This document shows positions 17,161 to 25,866 of a stretch of 64,000 bases of DNA, one piece after another (position 1 is the first letter of the stretch; the number at the start of each line of letters is the position of its first letter). The notes under the pieces were generated by a model, which was given only the letters and a program-made list of their open reading frames with translations, made no database searches and was not told where the DNA came from. The DNA is from Candidatus Kaistia colombiensis. GTDB lineage: Bacteria > Pseudomonadota > Alphaproteobacteria > Rhizobiales > Kaistiaceae. The DNA lies in contig CP119318.1 of NCBI GenBank assembly GCA_029203105.1, forward strand, positions 3,672,501 to 3,736,500. Direction: 5' to 3'. The translations under genes were made by a program, and so were the position numbers.

Positions 17161-18651
17161 TCAGCCGATGCCCGGATAGTTCGGGCTCTCGCGGGTGATC
17201 GTCACGTCATGCGTATGGCTCTCGCGCAGGCCGGCCGTCGAGATGCGAACGAAGCGCGCCTTGTCGCGGAAGGCCTCGAGGCTCTCGGCGCCGACATAGC
17301 CCATGGCGGCGCGCAGGCCGCCGGCGAGCTGGTGCAGCACGCCGCTGACCGGGCCCTTGTAGGGAACCTGGCCCTCGACGCCTTCCGGCACCAGCTTCAG
17401 CGTGTCGCGCACTTCCGCCTGGAAATAGCGATCCGCCGAGCCGCGCGCCATCGCGCCGACCGAGCCCATGCCGCGATAGGCTTTGAACGAGCGGCCCTGG
17501 TACAGATAGACCTCGCCGGGGCTCTCCTCCGTGCCGGCCAGCAGCGAGCCGATCATGGCGCAGCGCGCGCCGGCGGCGAGCGCCTTGGCGAGATCGCCCG
17601 AATACTTGATGCCGCCATCGGCGATGACCGGCACGCCGGCCTTGTCGGCCGCCGACACGGCTTCCATGATCGCGGTCAGCTGCGGCACGCCGACGCCCGC
17701 GACGACGCGCGTGGTGCAGATCGAGCCGGGACCGATGCCGATCTTGACGGCATCGGCGCCGGCATCGATCAGCGCCTGGGCGCCCTCGGCGGTGGCGACG
17801 TTGCCGGCCATGACCTGCACCCGATTGGACAGCTTCTTGACCAGCGTGACGGCGTCGAGCACGCGCTGCGAATGGCCGTGCGCCGTGTCGACGACGACCA
17901 GGTCGACGCCGGCAGCGATCAGCCGCTCGGTACGCTCGATACCGTTGTCGCCCACCGTGGTGGCAGCGGCGACGCGCAGCCGGCCCTGCTCGTCCTTGGC
18001 GGCGTTCGGGTTGAGCTGGGTCTTCTCCATGTCCTTGACGGTGATCAGGCCGATGCAGCGATAGGCGTTGTCGACGACGACGAGCTTCTCGATCCGGTGC
18101 TGGTGCAGCAGGCGGCGCGCTTCGTCCTGGCTGACGCTTTCCTTCACCGTCACCAGACCCTCGCGGGTCATCAGCTCATAGACCTTCTGGTTCGGATTGG
18201 AGGCGAAGCGCACGTCGCGGTTGGTCAGGATTCCGACGAGGCGGCCGGGCGAGGTCTCGCCCTCGACGACCGGGATGCCGGAAATGCGATGCTGCTTCAT
18301 CAGCGTCAGCGCCTCGGCCAGCGTGGCGTCGGGGCCGATGGTGACCGGGTTCACGACCATGCCCGATTCGAACTTCTTCACCTGCCGAACCTCTTCCGCC
18401 TGCTGCTCGGGCGAGAGGTTGCGGTGGATGACGCCGAGGCCGCCGGCCTGCGCCATGGCGATGGCGAGGCGGGCCTCGGTGACGGTGTCCATGGCGGACG
18501 AAATGATCGGAATGTTGAGCTCGATCTCGCGCGTCAGGCGGGTGCGGATATCGACTTCGCCCGGCATGACCAGCGAATGGCCGGGCTGAAGCAGCACGTC
18601 ATCGAAGGTCAGCGCTTCGCGTCCGGTCGACAATTCAACGATCTGGGCCAT
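17161..18651 (-). CDS. guaB: IMP dehydrogenase
   Basis: A 496-residue enzyme oxidising IMP to XMP with NAD, the committed step to GMP. It is a TIM barrel interrupted by two CBS domains (about residues 95-210; LTNRDVRF and GLITVKDMEK). The substrate loop GIGPGSICTTRVV carries the catalytic cysteine, and the flap region reads YRGMGSVGAMARGS. The ATG at 18651 gives the family start (AQIVELSTGREALTFDDVLLQPG); the frame stays open upstream but is not conserved. It stands alone upstream of a repeat element. Confidence 0.98.
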   Translation of the reverse strand: MAQIVELSTGREALTFDDVLLQPGHSLVMPGEVDIRTRLTREIELNIPIISSAMDTVTEARLAIAMAQAGGLGVIHRNLSPEQQAEEVRQVKKFESGMVVNPVTIGPDATLAEALTLMKQHRISGIPVVEGETSPGRLVGILTNRDVRFASNPNQKVYELMTREGLVTVKESVSQDEARRLLHQHRIEKLVVVDNAYRCIGLITVKDMEKTQLNPNAAKDEQGRLRVAAATTVGDNGIERTERLIAAGVDLVVVDTAHGHSQRVLDAVTLVKKLSNRVQVMAGNVATAEGAQALIDAGADAVKIGIGPGSICTTRVVAGVGVPQLTAIMEAVSAADKAGVPVIADGGIKYSGDLAKALAAGARCAMIGSLLAGTEESPGEVYLYQGRSFKAYRGMGSVGAMARGSADRYFQAEVRDTLKLVPEGVEGQVPYKGPVSGVLHQLAGGLRAAMGYVGAESLEAFRDKARFVRISTAGLRESHTHDVTITRESPNYPGIG

Positions 18652-18978
18652 GGCCAACGCTCCGAATGCAAAAGACCAGCCGTGGGACCAAGGGTCACCG
18701 GCGGGTCGAGGTTTCAGCGAATAGAGTTGGCGGTGGTCTCTATCATGGAGTCGCGGCCCGTGAAAAGTCTCGCACCGCACAAATCGCCACCGGATCCGGC
18801 ATGGTAGATCTGCATGCCGGGCATACCCGGCCGGGCGGCGCCTGGATTGAGGTACCCTCGTGCCGTACACCGTTGGAAATCCCGATGCCCGCGCGCTTTC
18901 CCTCAAGACTCAGTTCGCCGACGACGACCGAATCGAATATTGGGCGATGGAACAAGCTTCGCCTCCGCCGGCCCTCTC

Positions 18979-20076
18979 ATGCCAATGCCCCTGCCCCGCT
19001 TTCAAAGGCTCGCGAAGACCGTCCGCGCCCAGGATCCAGGACAGGGCGGAACGGATCAGCGCATCAAGCTCACGCCCCGCATCGTCCGGTCATGGCGAAG
19101 CATCCAGCGGCGCCTGCTCCGCAAGCTGCGGCGAGCGCCTATCCTCGGTGACCGGCTCCTGCGGCGCTGGCATATCCAGCGCTACACGGCGGCGATGGGA
19201 GAGCTGCCACGGCTGACCCCGCCCGTCACCTATTCCGAGCGCCTGCTGCATCGCATCCTCTTCGACCGGGATCCGCGCCTGAAGATTGTCTCCGACAAGC
19301 TCGCGGTTCGAGCCCTGATCCGCGATCGCGTCGGCGACGCCTTGCTCGTACCGATGCTCGGTGCCTGGGCAAGGCCGGAGGACCTGACCTGGGATACGCT
19401 GCCCAACAGCTTTGTCCTGAAGCCGAACCATGGTTCGGGCATGGTCGCGATCGTGCACGACGCCGCTCGTTTGGAGCGCCGCGAGATCGAAGCGCAGATG
19501 CGAAGCTGGCTACGACTGGATTATTTCGAGCGAGCGTATGAGTGGGGATATCGAAAGCTGCCGCGGCGCATCATGGCGGAATCGCTGCTGACAGGCCCAG
19601 AAGGCAATGCGCCACCGGAAGTACAGGTCATGGCCTTCCACGGAAAGGCGGTCATCATGCGGGTCCTTACTGGCAAGAAGGGGCGCGAAACGCGCCATGC
19701 GAACTGGTTCGACACGGAGGGTGTCGAACTCGGCCTGAAATCGAGCGATATTCCGGTTGGAACCTATGCGATGGCGCCTGAAATGGCGCGCGCGCTCGCC
19801 GACGTTGCCGGACGTGTGGCCTCCGGCTTCAGCCATCTGCGGGTCGATTTCTACCTGACGGACCAGGGGCTGAAGATCGGCGAACTCACGGCCTACCATG
19901 CGAGCGCGATCGTCGAATGGAACGACCCGCGCTTCAACGAGTTGCTCGGTCGCTGCTGGCGCGATCCGTCGGAGGCCGAACCATCGCGCTGCCGCGCGGC
20001 GCTGCGGCCGCTGCGGCGCGCCCCTGTAAGCAGCCCCGGCGTGGCGGTCGTGCATCACGCGATCGCGGAAAGCTGA
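18979..20076 (+). CDS. TupA-like ATP-grasp protein (polysaccharide biosynthesis type)
   Basis: A 365-residue protein with the TupA-like ATP-grasp pattern: the P-loop-like strand NSFVLKPNHGSGMVAIVHD, then HLRVDFYLTDQGLKIGELTAYH with its acidic ligands. Relatives are encoded in teichuronic acid and capsule clusters and probably ligate an amino compound to a sugar acid. No other polysaccharide genes are nearby. The start is uncertain: ATG at 18979 is used, with 18985 as an alternative. No good ribosome site is visible, and an in-frame ATG at 18814 also exists. Confidence 0.72.
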   Translation: MPMPLPRFQRLAKTVRAQDPGQGGTDQRIKLTPRIVRSWRSIQRRLLRKLRRAPILGDRLLRRWHIQRYTAAMGELPRLTPPVTYSERLLHRILFDRDPRLKIVSDKLAVRALIRDRVGDALLVPMLGAWARPEDLTWDTLPNSFVLKPNHGSGMVAIVHDAARLERREIEAQMRSWLRLDYFERAYEWGYRKLPRRIMAESLLTGPEGNAPPEVQVMAFHGKAVIMRVLTGKKGRETRHANWFDTEGVELGLKSSDIPVGTYAMAPEMARALADVAGRVASGFSHLRVDFYLTDQGLKIGELTAYHASAIVEWNDPRFNELLGRCWRDPSEAEPSRCRAALRPLRRAPVSSPGVAVVHHAIAES

Positions 20077-20149
20077 GCCGGAGAAATCGCAGCTACGAAA
20101 GCGAAACGGATCGTCCTAAGGTAAGCTTAGAATCTGCCCCAGAGGCTTC

Positions 20150-21601
20150 ATGGCTCCGCATCGCCCCCCCGCCCGGATCCTTCTCCCGCTGATCGTCGCC
20201 TGCGCGCTGTTCATGGAGAATCTCGATTCGACCGTCCTGTCGACATCTCTCCCCGCCATCGCGCGCGATTTCGGCGTCAGCCCGATCGATCTGAAGCTGG
20301 CGCTGACTTCCTATCTCCTGACCATCGCCATCTTCATTCCGGCTTCCGGCTGGGTGGCGGACCGGTTCGGCGCGCGGTCGGTGTTCCGCCTCGCCATCGT
20401 GCTGTTCACGCTCGGATCGATCTGCTGCGGCCTGTCGAGTTCGATCCTGGAAATCGTCGGCTCGCGCGTCCTGCAGGGCATAGGCGGCGCCATGATGGTG
20501 CCGGTCGGGCGGCTGGTGATCCTGAAATCGGTGTCGAAATCCGAACTGGTCGGGGCGCTCGCCTGGCTGACGGTGCCGGCTCTGATCGGACCGGTGGTCG
20601 GGCCGGTCGTCGGCGGCTTCATCACCACCTATTTCGAATGGCGCTGGATTTTCTGGATCAACGTGCCGATCGGCGTGCTCGGCGTGGTCCTCGCCACCCT
20701 GTTCATCCCCGACATTCGCGGCGAGCAACAGGTGCGCTTCGATGTCATAGGCTTCCTGCTCACCGCCTTCGGCATCGCCGGCTTCATCACCGGCTCGACC
20801 TCGCTCGGCCTCAACCTGATGCCCTGGCCCTATGTCGTCACCTGCCTGTTCGGTGGCGCCGCGCTGCTGACCATCTACTTCTTCTACAGCCGCCGCGTCG
20901 CCAACCCGATCCTCGACCTGTCGCTGTTCGGCATTCCGAGCTTCGCCGCCAGCGTCATCGGCGGCATGCTGTTCCGGATCGGCATCGGCGCCCTGCCCTT
21001 CCTGCTGCCGCTGATGCTGCAGCTCGGTTACGGGCTGACGCCGTTCCAGTCCGGCACCATCACCTTCGTCTCGGCCATCGGCGCCATCGCGATGAAATTC
21101 GTCGCGCCGCCGCTGCTGCGCCGGCTCGGCTTCCGCACCGTGCTGATCGCGAACTCGTTCATCGCCGCGTTCTTCGTCGCCATTCCGGCGGCGTTCTCGA
21201 TCGGAACGCCGATGCATCTGATCACAGGCCTGCTGTTCGTCGGCGGCTTCTTCCGTTCGCTGCAGTTCACCAGCGCCAATGCGCTGTCCTTCGCCGACGT
21301 GCCGCTGTCCAAGATGAGCCGGGCGACCAGCATGACCAGCGTGTTCCAGCAATTGTCGCTGTCGCTGGGCATCTCGACAGGCGCCATCTCGCTGCAGCTG
21401 ACGATGCGGGCGCATGGCGGCTCGCAGCTCGACCTGGCGGCGTTTCACCCGGCCTTCATCGTGGTCGGCCTGATCGCGGCGAGTTCGGTGATCTTCTTCA
21501 TCAAGATGCCGAAGGACGCCGGCGAGGAGATGTCCGGCCGCCAGCGCACGACCAAGGAACTCGCGCCTGATCCAGTCACCGCGATGCGCGAGCGCGGGTA
21601 G
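20150..21601 (+). CDS. DHA2-family MFS drug exporter (EmrB/QacA type)
   Basis: A 483-residue membrane protein with about 14 helices. MFS motif A-like VADRFGARSVFRLAI follows helix 2, and the exporter motif C reads LIGPVVGPVVGG in helix 5. The opening MENLDSTVLSTSLPAIARDF is the typical DHA2 first-helix motif containing an acidic residue for proton coupling. It probably exports drugs or other small hydrophobic compounds; no regulator is adjacent. Confidence 0.93.
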   Translation: MAPHRPPARILLPLIVACALFMENLDSTVLSTSLPAIARDFGVSPIDLKLALTSYLLTIAIFIPASGWVADRFGARSVFRLAIVLFTLGSICCGLSSSILEIVGSRVLQGIGGAMMVPVGRLVILKSVSKSELVGALAWLTVPALIGPVVGPVVGGFITTYFEWRWIFWINVPIGVLGVVLATLFIPDIRGEQQVRFDVIGFLLTAFGIAGFITGSTSLGLNLMPWPYVVTCLFGGAALLTIYFFYSRRVANPILDLSLFGIPSFAASVIGGMLFRIGIGALPFLLPLMLQLGYGLTPFQSGTITFVSAIGAIAMKFVAPPLLRRLGFRTVLIANSFIAAFFVAIPAAFSIGTPMHLITGLLFVGGFFRSLQFTSANALSFADVPLSKMSRATSMTSVFQQLSLSLGISTGAISLQLTMRAHGGSQLDLAAFHPAFIVVGLIAASSVIFFIKMPKDAGEEMSGRQRTTKELAPDPVTAMRERG

Positions 21602-21616
21602 CGTCGGACGACGAGC

Positions 21617-21641
21617 GAGCGGGCTCGGCTGGAGCCCGCTC
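21617..21641 (+). terminator. Hairpin between convergent MFS and Anbu genes
   Basis: GAGCGGGCTC and GAGCCCGCTC form a perfect 10-bp stem with the loop GGCTG, 16 bp after the MFS stop codon. The tail is not U-rich on either strand, so it may be a weak or bidirectional terminator. Confidence 0.5.
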
Positions 21642-21679
21642 GATGCGAAAATGCTTCCGACGCTTGCCCGTCGCCGCGC

Positions 21680-22426
21680 TCAGGTGGCGATCCGAATGAT
21701 ATCCGGAACGCCCGAAAAGGCGCTGCGCAGCGCCGCGCCCCAGTGCTGGGAGATCGCCTGGAATTTCGGATCGCCAGCCTCGATACGCTGGCGCACGTCG
21801 AAGCGGTAGCTGTCGCGGCGGATGACGCAGAGATCGAGCGGCATGCCGACCGAAAGGTTGGAGCGCAGCGTCGAATCCATCGACACGCACACCGCCTTCA
21901 CCACGTCTTCCAGCGAGGTGTTCGCCGAGACGACGCGGTCGAGGATCGGCTTGCCGTATTTGTGCTCGCCGATCTGGAAATAGACGGTGTCGTCGGTCGC
22001 CTCGATGAAATTGCCGGCGGCGTAGACCATGAACAGGCGCAGCCGCCCGCCCTTGCGCTGGCCGGCAACAAGCATCGTCACGTCCGCGCCGGCGCCCTCC
22101 GCCTGGATCGACTGGCGATAGCGGTCCTGCAGACCCTGCATCGCCTCGCCGACCCGCTCGGCCACATGGTAGAGGCTGTCGACATTGAGGATGGTCTCGA
22201 CGGTCGGGTCTTCAGCCGAGCGTTCGATCGCCTGGTTGAGGCGCGTGATCACGCCCTGGGCGATCGAAAGATTGCCCGAGGTCATCATGCCGATCGCGCG
22301 TTCGCCCGGAACCTCCCAGGTGAACATCTTGGAAAAGCGCGAGAAATTGTCGATGCCGGCATTGGTGCGGGTATCGGACAGCAGCACCAGGCCGGAATCG
22401 ACGCGCACCGCGACGCAATAGGTCAT
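21680..22426 (-). CDS. Anbu-type proteasome-like peptidase
   Basis: A 248-residue Ntn-hydrolase of the 20S proteasome/HslV superfamily. The protein starts MTYCVAVRVDSGLVLLSDTRTNAG, placing the nucleophile threonine at position 2 after removal of Met, and continues with the Anbu-typical SDTRT and KMFTWEVPGERAIGMMTSGN. Anbu (ancestral beta subunit) forms open-ring or helical assemblies in characterised relatives; its substrates are not settled. It is the last gene of a four-gene operon with circularly permuted ATP-grasp, alpha-E and transglutaminase-like proteins, the standard Anbu neighbourhood. It begins 18 bp after the transglutaminase-like gene. Confidence 0.93.
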   Translation of the reverse strand: MTYCVAVRVDSGLVLLSDTRTNAGIDNFSRFSKMFTWEVPGERAIGMMTSGNLSIAQGVITRLNQAIERSAEDPTVETILNVDSLYHVAERVGEAMQGLQDRYRQSIQAEGAGADVTMLVAGQRKGGRLRLFMVYAAGNFIEATDDTVYFQIGEHKYGKPILDRVVSANTSLEDVVKAVCVSMDSTLRSNLSVGMPLDLCVIRRDSYRFDVRQRIEAGDPKFQAISQHWGAALRSAFSGVPDIIRIAT

Positions 22427-22444
22427 GTCAGTTCAAGCCCCGGT

Positions 22445-23293
22445 TCACTGTTGTTGCTGCTGTTGCTGCTGGATCGCGTCCACGTCGCCGTCGCCGCGCG
22501 CGACGCGGACATCCGCCATGACCGTGCCGGCGCCGCCGCCGGCGACGATCCCGCGCACCGGCGCCGCGTCATTGGCGTCGAGCCCGGTGCAGAGCCGCAC
22601 ATAGTGATCGGTCGGGCACAGGCCGTTGGCGACATCGAACCCCACCCAGCCGAGCCCCTCGACATAGGCCTCCGCCCAGGCGTGCGTCTCGAACTGCTGG
22701 TGTTCGGCATCGCCCGCCAGCAGATAGCCGGCGACATAACGCGCCGGAATGCCGCGCGACCGGGCAGCGGCGATGAAGATATGGGCATGATCCTGGCAGA
22801 CGCCGCCCTCGCCGGCGAGCGCCACGGCCGCCGTCGTGGTGCTGTCGGTCAGGCCGCTGCGATAGGGCAAGGCCTCGCGCACGCGGGCGGAAAGGGCATG
22901 CAGGCCGTAGAGTGTATCCATTCCCGGCTCCACCCCGTCGCCGAGCGCGCGGATCGCCGCATCGGCCAGGGTCGCCGGCGTGTCGCGCAGGAACACGCCG
23001 GTCGGGCAGGCGCGGCGCAGGCCGGCGACGATGCCTGCCCGGTCTTCCGTCTCGACCCGGCCCCAGGCGAGGATTTCGAGCTCATCGCGATGCCCCTGCG
23101 CCAGCCATTGGGCGATCCGCTCGCCATAACCGCCGACGATGGTGCGCTCGATCTCCTTGCCGTCGACGCTGACATGCCAGTCGATCACGCGCTGGCCGTC
23201 GAAACTTTGCGGAAACAGGCGGAGCCGCAGCGCCAGGCTGGCGACCCCGAGCGGGTAGTGCATGTGGGTGAGGTGACGAACAACAAGCAGCAT
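22445..23293 (-). CDS. Transglutaminase-like protease family protein with poly-Gln tail
   Basis: A 282-residue protein with an N-terminal beta domain (transglutaminase-like N-terminal region, residues 5-90) and a papain-like transglutaminase core whose triad is Cys166 (GGVCQDH), His204 (ETHAWAEAY) and Asp220 (GFDVANG). It ends in eight consecutive glutamines encoded by mixed CAG and CAA codons. The ATG at 23293 lies just past the alpha-E stop (TGACATG), which implies coupled translation; a TTG at 23302 is an alternative. In the Anbu system it is predicted to cut or transfer peptide-like bonds. Confidence 0.92.
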   Translation of the reverse strand: MLLVVRHLTHMHYPLGVASLALRLRLFPQSFDGQRVIDWHVSVDGKEIERTIVGGYGERIAQWLAQGHRDELEILAWGRVETEDRAGIVAGLRRACPTGVFLRDTPATLADAAIRALGDGVEPGMDTLYGLHALSARVREALPYRSGLTDSTTTAAVALAGEGGVCQDHAHIFIAAARSRGIPARYVAGYLLAGDAEHQQFETHAWAEAYVEGLGWVGFDVANGLCPTDHYVRLCTGLDANDAAPVRGIVAGGGAGTVMADVRVARGDGDVDAIQQQQQQQQ

Positions 23294-23294
23294 G

Positions 23295-24230
23295 TCAGCC
23301 AAAATGATAGGCCTGCGCGATTTCGCGCGAGAGCCGGTTGGTGATGCTCAGCGCGTTCTGCACGAACTCGTGCAGCCCTTCTTCGAAGATCTCGCCGTTC
23401 TCACGATCGCGCAATTCGGAGCGCATCATGGCGACGGTGTCGTGTGCCGCCTTCCGGCCGCCATGCGCCTCGGCCAGGCGATCAAGATGCCAGCCGATCT
23501 GGCCGAAGCAGAACGACACCGAGCGCGGGAATTGCCGGTTCAAGATCAGCAGGTCGGCGATCCGCCACGGCGTGTAGCTGCCGCCGCCATGGACGTGGAG
23601 ATAGGCGCGCGCCGCCGACAGCGCGTGCAGCACCGACGTCCATTGATAATGGTCGCGGCCGCCGCCGACGACCGAGGTTTCCGGCAGCAGCACATAGTAT
23701 TTCACGTCGAGCAGGCGCAGCGTCATCTCGGCCCGCTCCAGCGCGCCGCCGATGCGGAGGAAGTCGTGCCCCTCGTTGCGCAACTGGCCCGTCTCGGCCG
23801 CGCCGCGAAGGGTCGAGGCGCGGGTCTTCACCCAGTCGAGCAATTCGGGCAGATCGCGGCGCGCACGGGTGGTGTCGTAGCTCTCCAGGCGGCGCCAGTC
23901 GTCGTTCAGCGCCTCCCACATGTCCTGGGTCAGCGCGGTGCGGACGGCGCGGCCATTGCCGCGCGCCCGCATCATGCAGGACCGGATCGAGGACGGGTTC
24001 TTCTCGTCGAGCAACAGCAGGCGGACGATATCGGCCTCGGACACGCTGCGGCCGGCTTCGATCAGCGCATCGCAGCCGGTGACGCGCAGCACGGAGCGCC
24101 ACTCCTCGCGGTGGATCGGACCGGGCAGGATCGTCATGCGCTGGCCCATCTGGATCAGCCGGGCAGTGCTCTCCGCCCGCTCGATGTAGCGCGCCATCCA
24201 GAAGATGTTCTCGGCTGTACGGCTCAGCAT
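23295..24230 (-). CDS. Alpha-E domain protein (DUF403)
   Basis: A 311-residue, almost wholly alpha-helical protein beginning MLSRTAENIFWMARYIERAEST, the hallmark of the alpha-E family (COG2307). The charged helical repeats lack a catalytic motif I can name. It is always found beside the circularly permuted ATP-grasp proteins, sometimes fused to them, and is thought to be a partner in their peptide ligase activity. It starts 1 bp after the ATP-grasp stop codon and is the second gene of the Anbu operon. Confidence 0.93.
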   Translation of the reverse strand: MLSRTAENIFWMARYIERAESTARLIQMGQRMTILPGPIHREEWRSVLRVTGCDALIEAGRSVSEADIVRLLLLDEKNPSSIRSCMMRARGNGRAVRTALTQDMWEALNDDWRRLESYDTTRARRDLPELLDWVKTRASTLRGAAETGQLRNEGHDFLRIGGALERAEMTLRLLDVKYYVLLPETSVVGGGRDHYQWTSVLHALSAARAYLHVHGGGSYTPWRIADLLILNRQFPRSVSFCFGQIGWHLDRLAEAHGGRKAAHDTVAMMRSELRDRENGEIFEEGLHEFVQNALSITNRLSREIAQAYHFG

Positions 24231-24231
24231 G

Positions 24232-25641
24232 TCAGTCTTCCAGCACCCAGGTGTCCTTGACCCCGCCGCCCTGGGAGGAATTGACCACCAGCGACCCTTC
24301 GGTGAGCGCCACACGGGTGAGCCCGCCCGGCGATAGTCGCATCTCCTTGCCGACCAGGCAGTAGGGCCGGAAGTCGACATGACGCCCGACAATTTCCTTT
24401 GCGCCCAGCACCGGGGCGGTGGAGAGGTCGAGCGTCGGCTGGGCGATGAATTCGGTCGGATTGGCGCGGATCCGGTCGGCATAGGCGTCGATCTCGGCGC
24501 GCGTCGCCCGCGGCCCGATCAGCATGCCGTAGCCGCCCGAGCCGTGCACTTCCTTGGCGACCAGTTCGTGCAGATGCTCCAGCACATAAGCGCATTCGTC
24601 CGGCAGCGCACAGCGCCAGGTCGGCACGTTCTGCAGGATCGGTTGTTCGGACAGGTAGAAGCGGATCATCTCCGGCACGAACAGATAGATCGCCTTGTCG
24701 TCGGCGATCCCCGCGCCGGGGGCCGAGCAAAGGGTCACGCCGCCGGCGCGATAAGCGCCGAACAGCCCCGGCACACCCAGCATGGAATCGGGCCGGAATG
24801 TCAGCGGATCCAGGTAGTCGTCGTCGATCCGGCGATAGATGACGTCGACCCGCTTCGGCCCGCGCGTGGTCTTCATCCAGACGCGGTCGTCGTCGACATA
24901 GAGATCCATCGGCTCGACCAGCTCGACGCCCATCATGTCGGCGAGAAAGCTGTGCTCGTAATAGGCCGAATTGAACGCCCCCGGGGTCAGCACCACCACG
25001 GTCGGGTCGCCACAGGCACCTGCGGGCGCCACCTCCTTCAACGTCGCCAGCAGGTCGTTCGGATAGCTGTCGACCGGCGCGATGCGGACCGATCCGAACA
25101 GTTCCGGGAACATCCGCTGCATCGTCTCGCGATTCTCGAGCATGTAGCTGACGCCGGACGGCGTACGGCAATTGTCTTCCAGCACCTGGAAACCGCCCTC
25201 GGCGGTGCGGATGATGTCGATGCCGACGATGTGGCTGTAGACCCGCCCCGGCGGATCGAAGCCGATCATCTCCGGTTCGAAGGCGCGATTGCGATAGATC
25301 AGGTCGGCCGGGACGATGCCGGCGCGGATGATCTCGCCACGGTGATAGACGTCATAGAGGAAGGCGTTGAGCGCCCGCGCCCGCTGGCGGATGCCGCGGT
25401 CGAGCGTGCGCCATTCGTCGGCGGCGAAGATGCGGGGCAGCAGATCGAACGGGATGAGGCGTTCCGGATCGCCGCCCTCGCCATAGACGGCGAAGGTGAT
25501 TCCGATGCGGCGAAAGATCGTCTCGGCTTCCTTGAGCCGGCCCCTCAACCCTTCGATCCCGACCTCGTCGACCCAGCGCTGCACTTCGGCATAGCAGGGG
25601 CGCACCACACCAAACGCATCGGTCATCTCGAAGAGGGCCAT
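24232..25641 (-). CDS. Circularly permuted ATP-grasp protein (DUF404/DUF407)
   Basis: A 469-residue protein of the COG2308 family. The N-terminal portion includes RIGITFAVYGEGGDPERLIPFDLLPRIF, and the ATP-grasp part has FQVLEDNCRTPSGVSYMLENR, RVWMKTTRGPKRVDVIYRR with DDDYLDPL, and the late VAKEVHGSGGYGMLIGP glycine loop, which in ordinary ATP-grasp enzymes would come first. The family is predicted to form amide bonds to build short peptides. The ATG at 25641 has GGAG just upstream. It is the first gene of the Anbu operon, with a 225-bp gap to rlmE. Confidence 0.93.
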   Translation of the reverse strand: MALFEMTDAFGVVRPCYAEVQRWVDEVGIEGLRGRLKEAETIFRRIGITFAVYGEGGDPERLIPFDLLPRIFAADEWRTLDRGIRQRARALNAFLYDVYHRGEIIRAGIVPADLIYRNRAFEPEMIGFDPPGRVYSHIVGIDIIRTAEGGFQVLEDNCRTPSGVSYMLENRETMQRMFPELFGSVRIAPVDSYPNDLLATLKEVAPAGACGDPTVVVLTPGAFNSAYYEHSFLADMMGVELVEPMDLYVDDDRVWMKTTRGPKRVDVIYRRIDDDYLDPLTFRPDSMLGVPGLFGAYRAGGVTLCSAPGAGIADDKAIYLFVPEMIRFYLSEQPILQNVPTWRCALPDECAYVLEHLHELVAKEVHGSGGYGMLIGPRATRAEIDAYADRIRANPTEFIAQPTLDLSTAPVLGAKEIVGRHVDFRPYCLVGKEMRLSPGGLTRVALTEGSLVVNSSQGGGVKDTWVLED

Positions 25642-25803
25642 TCGGTCTCCTTGTGCTGCATCGAACCGTTGCCAAGCGCTGCGGACAACGATGCAAGCAT
25701 CATACCAAGGAGGTAGCGATCGCGATGTTCGCAACCGGGCTCGCCGGCCAGTCAGCCCCTTCCCGGCGCCGGCTCCGGCCCGGATCGCGTCACCGCTTCC
25801 CGG

Positions 25804-25838
25804 AAACGAAAACGCGACCCAACCTGTGATTGGATCGC
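25804..25838 (-). terminator. Terminator after rlmE
   Basis: GCGACCCAA (25814-25822) and TTGGATCGC (25830-25838) pair with one mismatch. On the minus strand the stem is followed by GTTTTCGTTT. It lies 29 bp after the rlmE stop codon and isolates it from the Anbu operon. Confidence 0.68.
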
Positions 25839-25866
25839 GCTTTGACCTCAGCGGGTTCTGCGTGCG

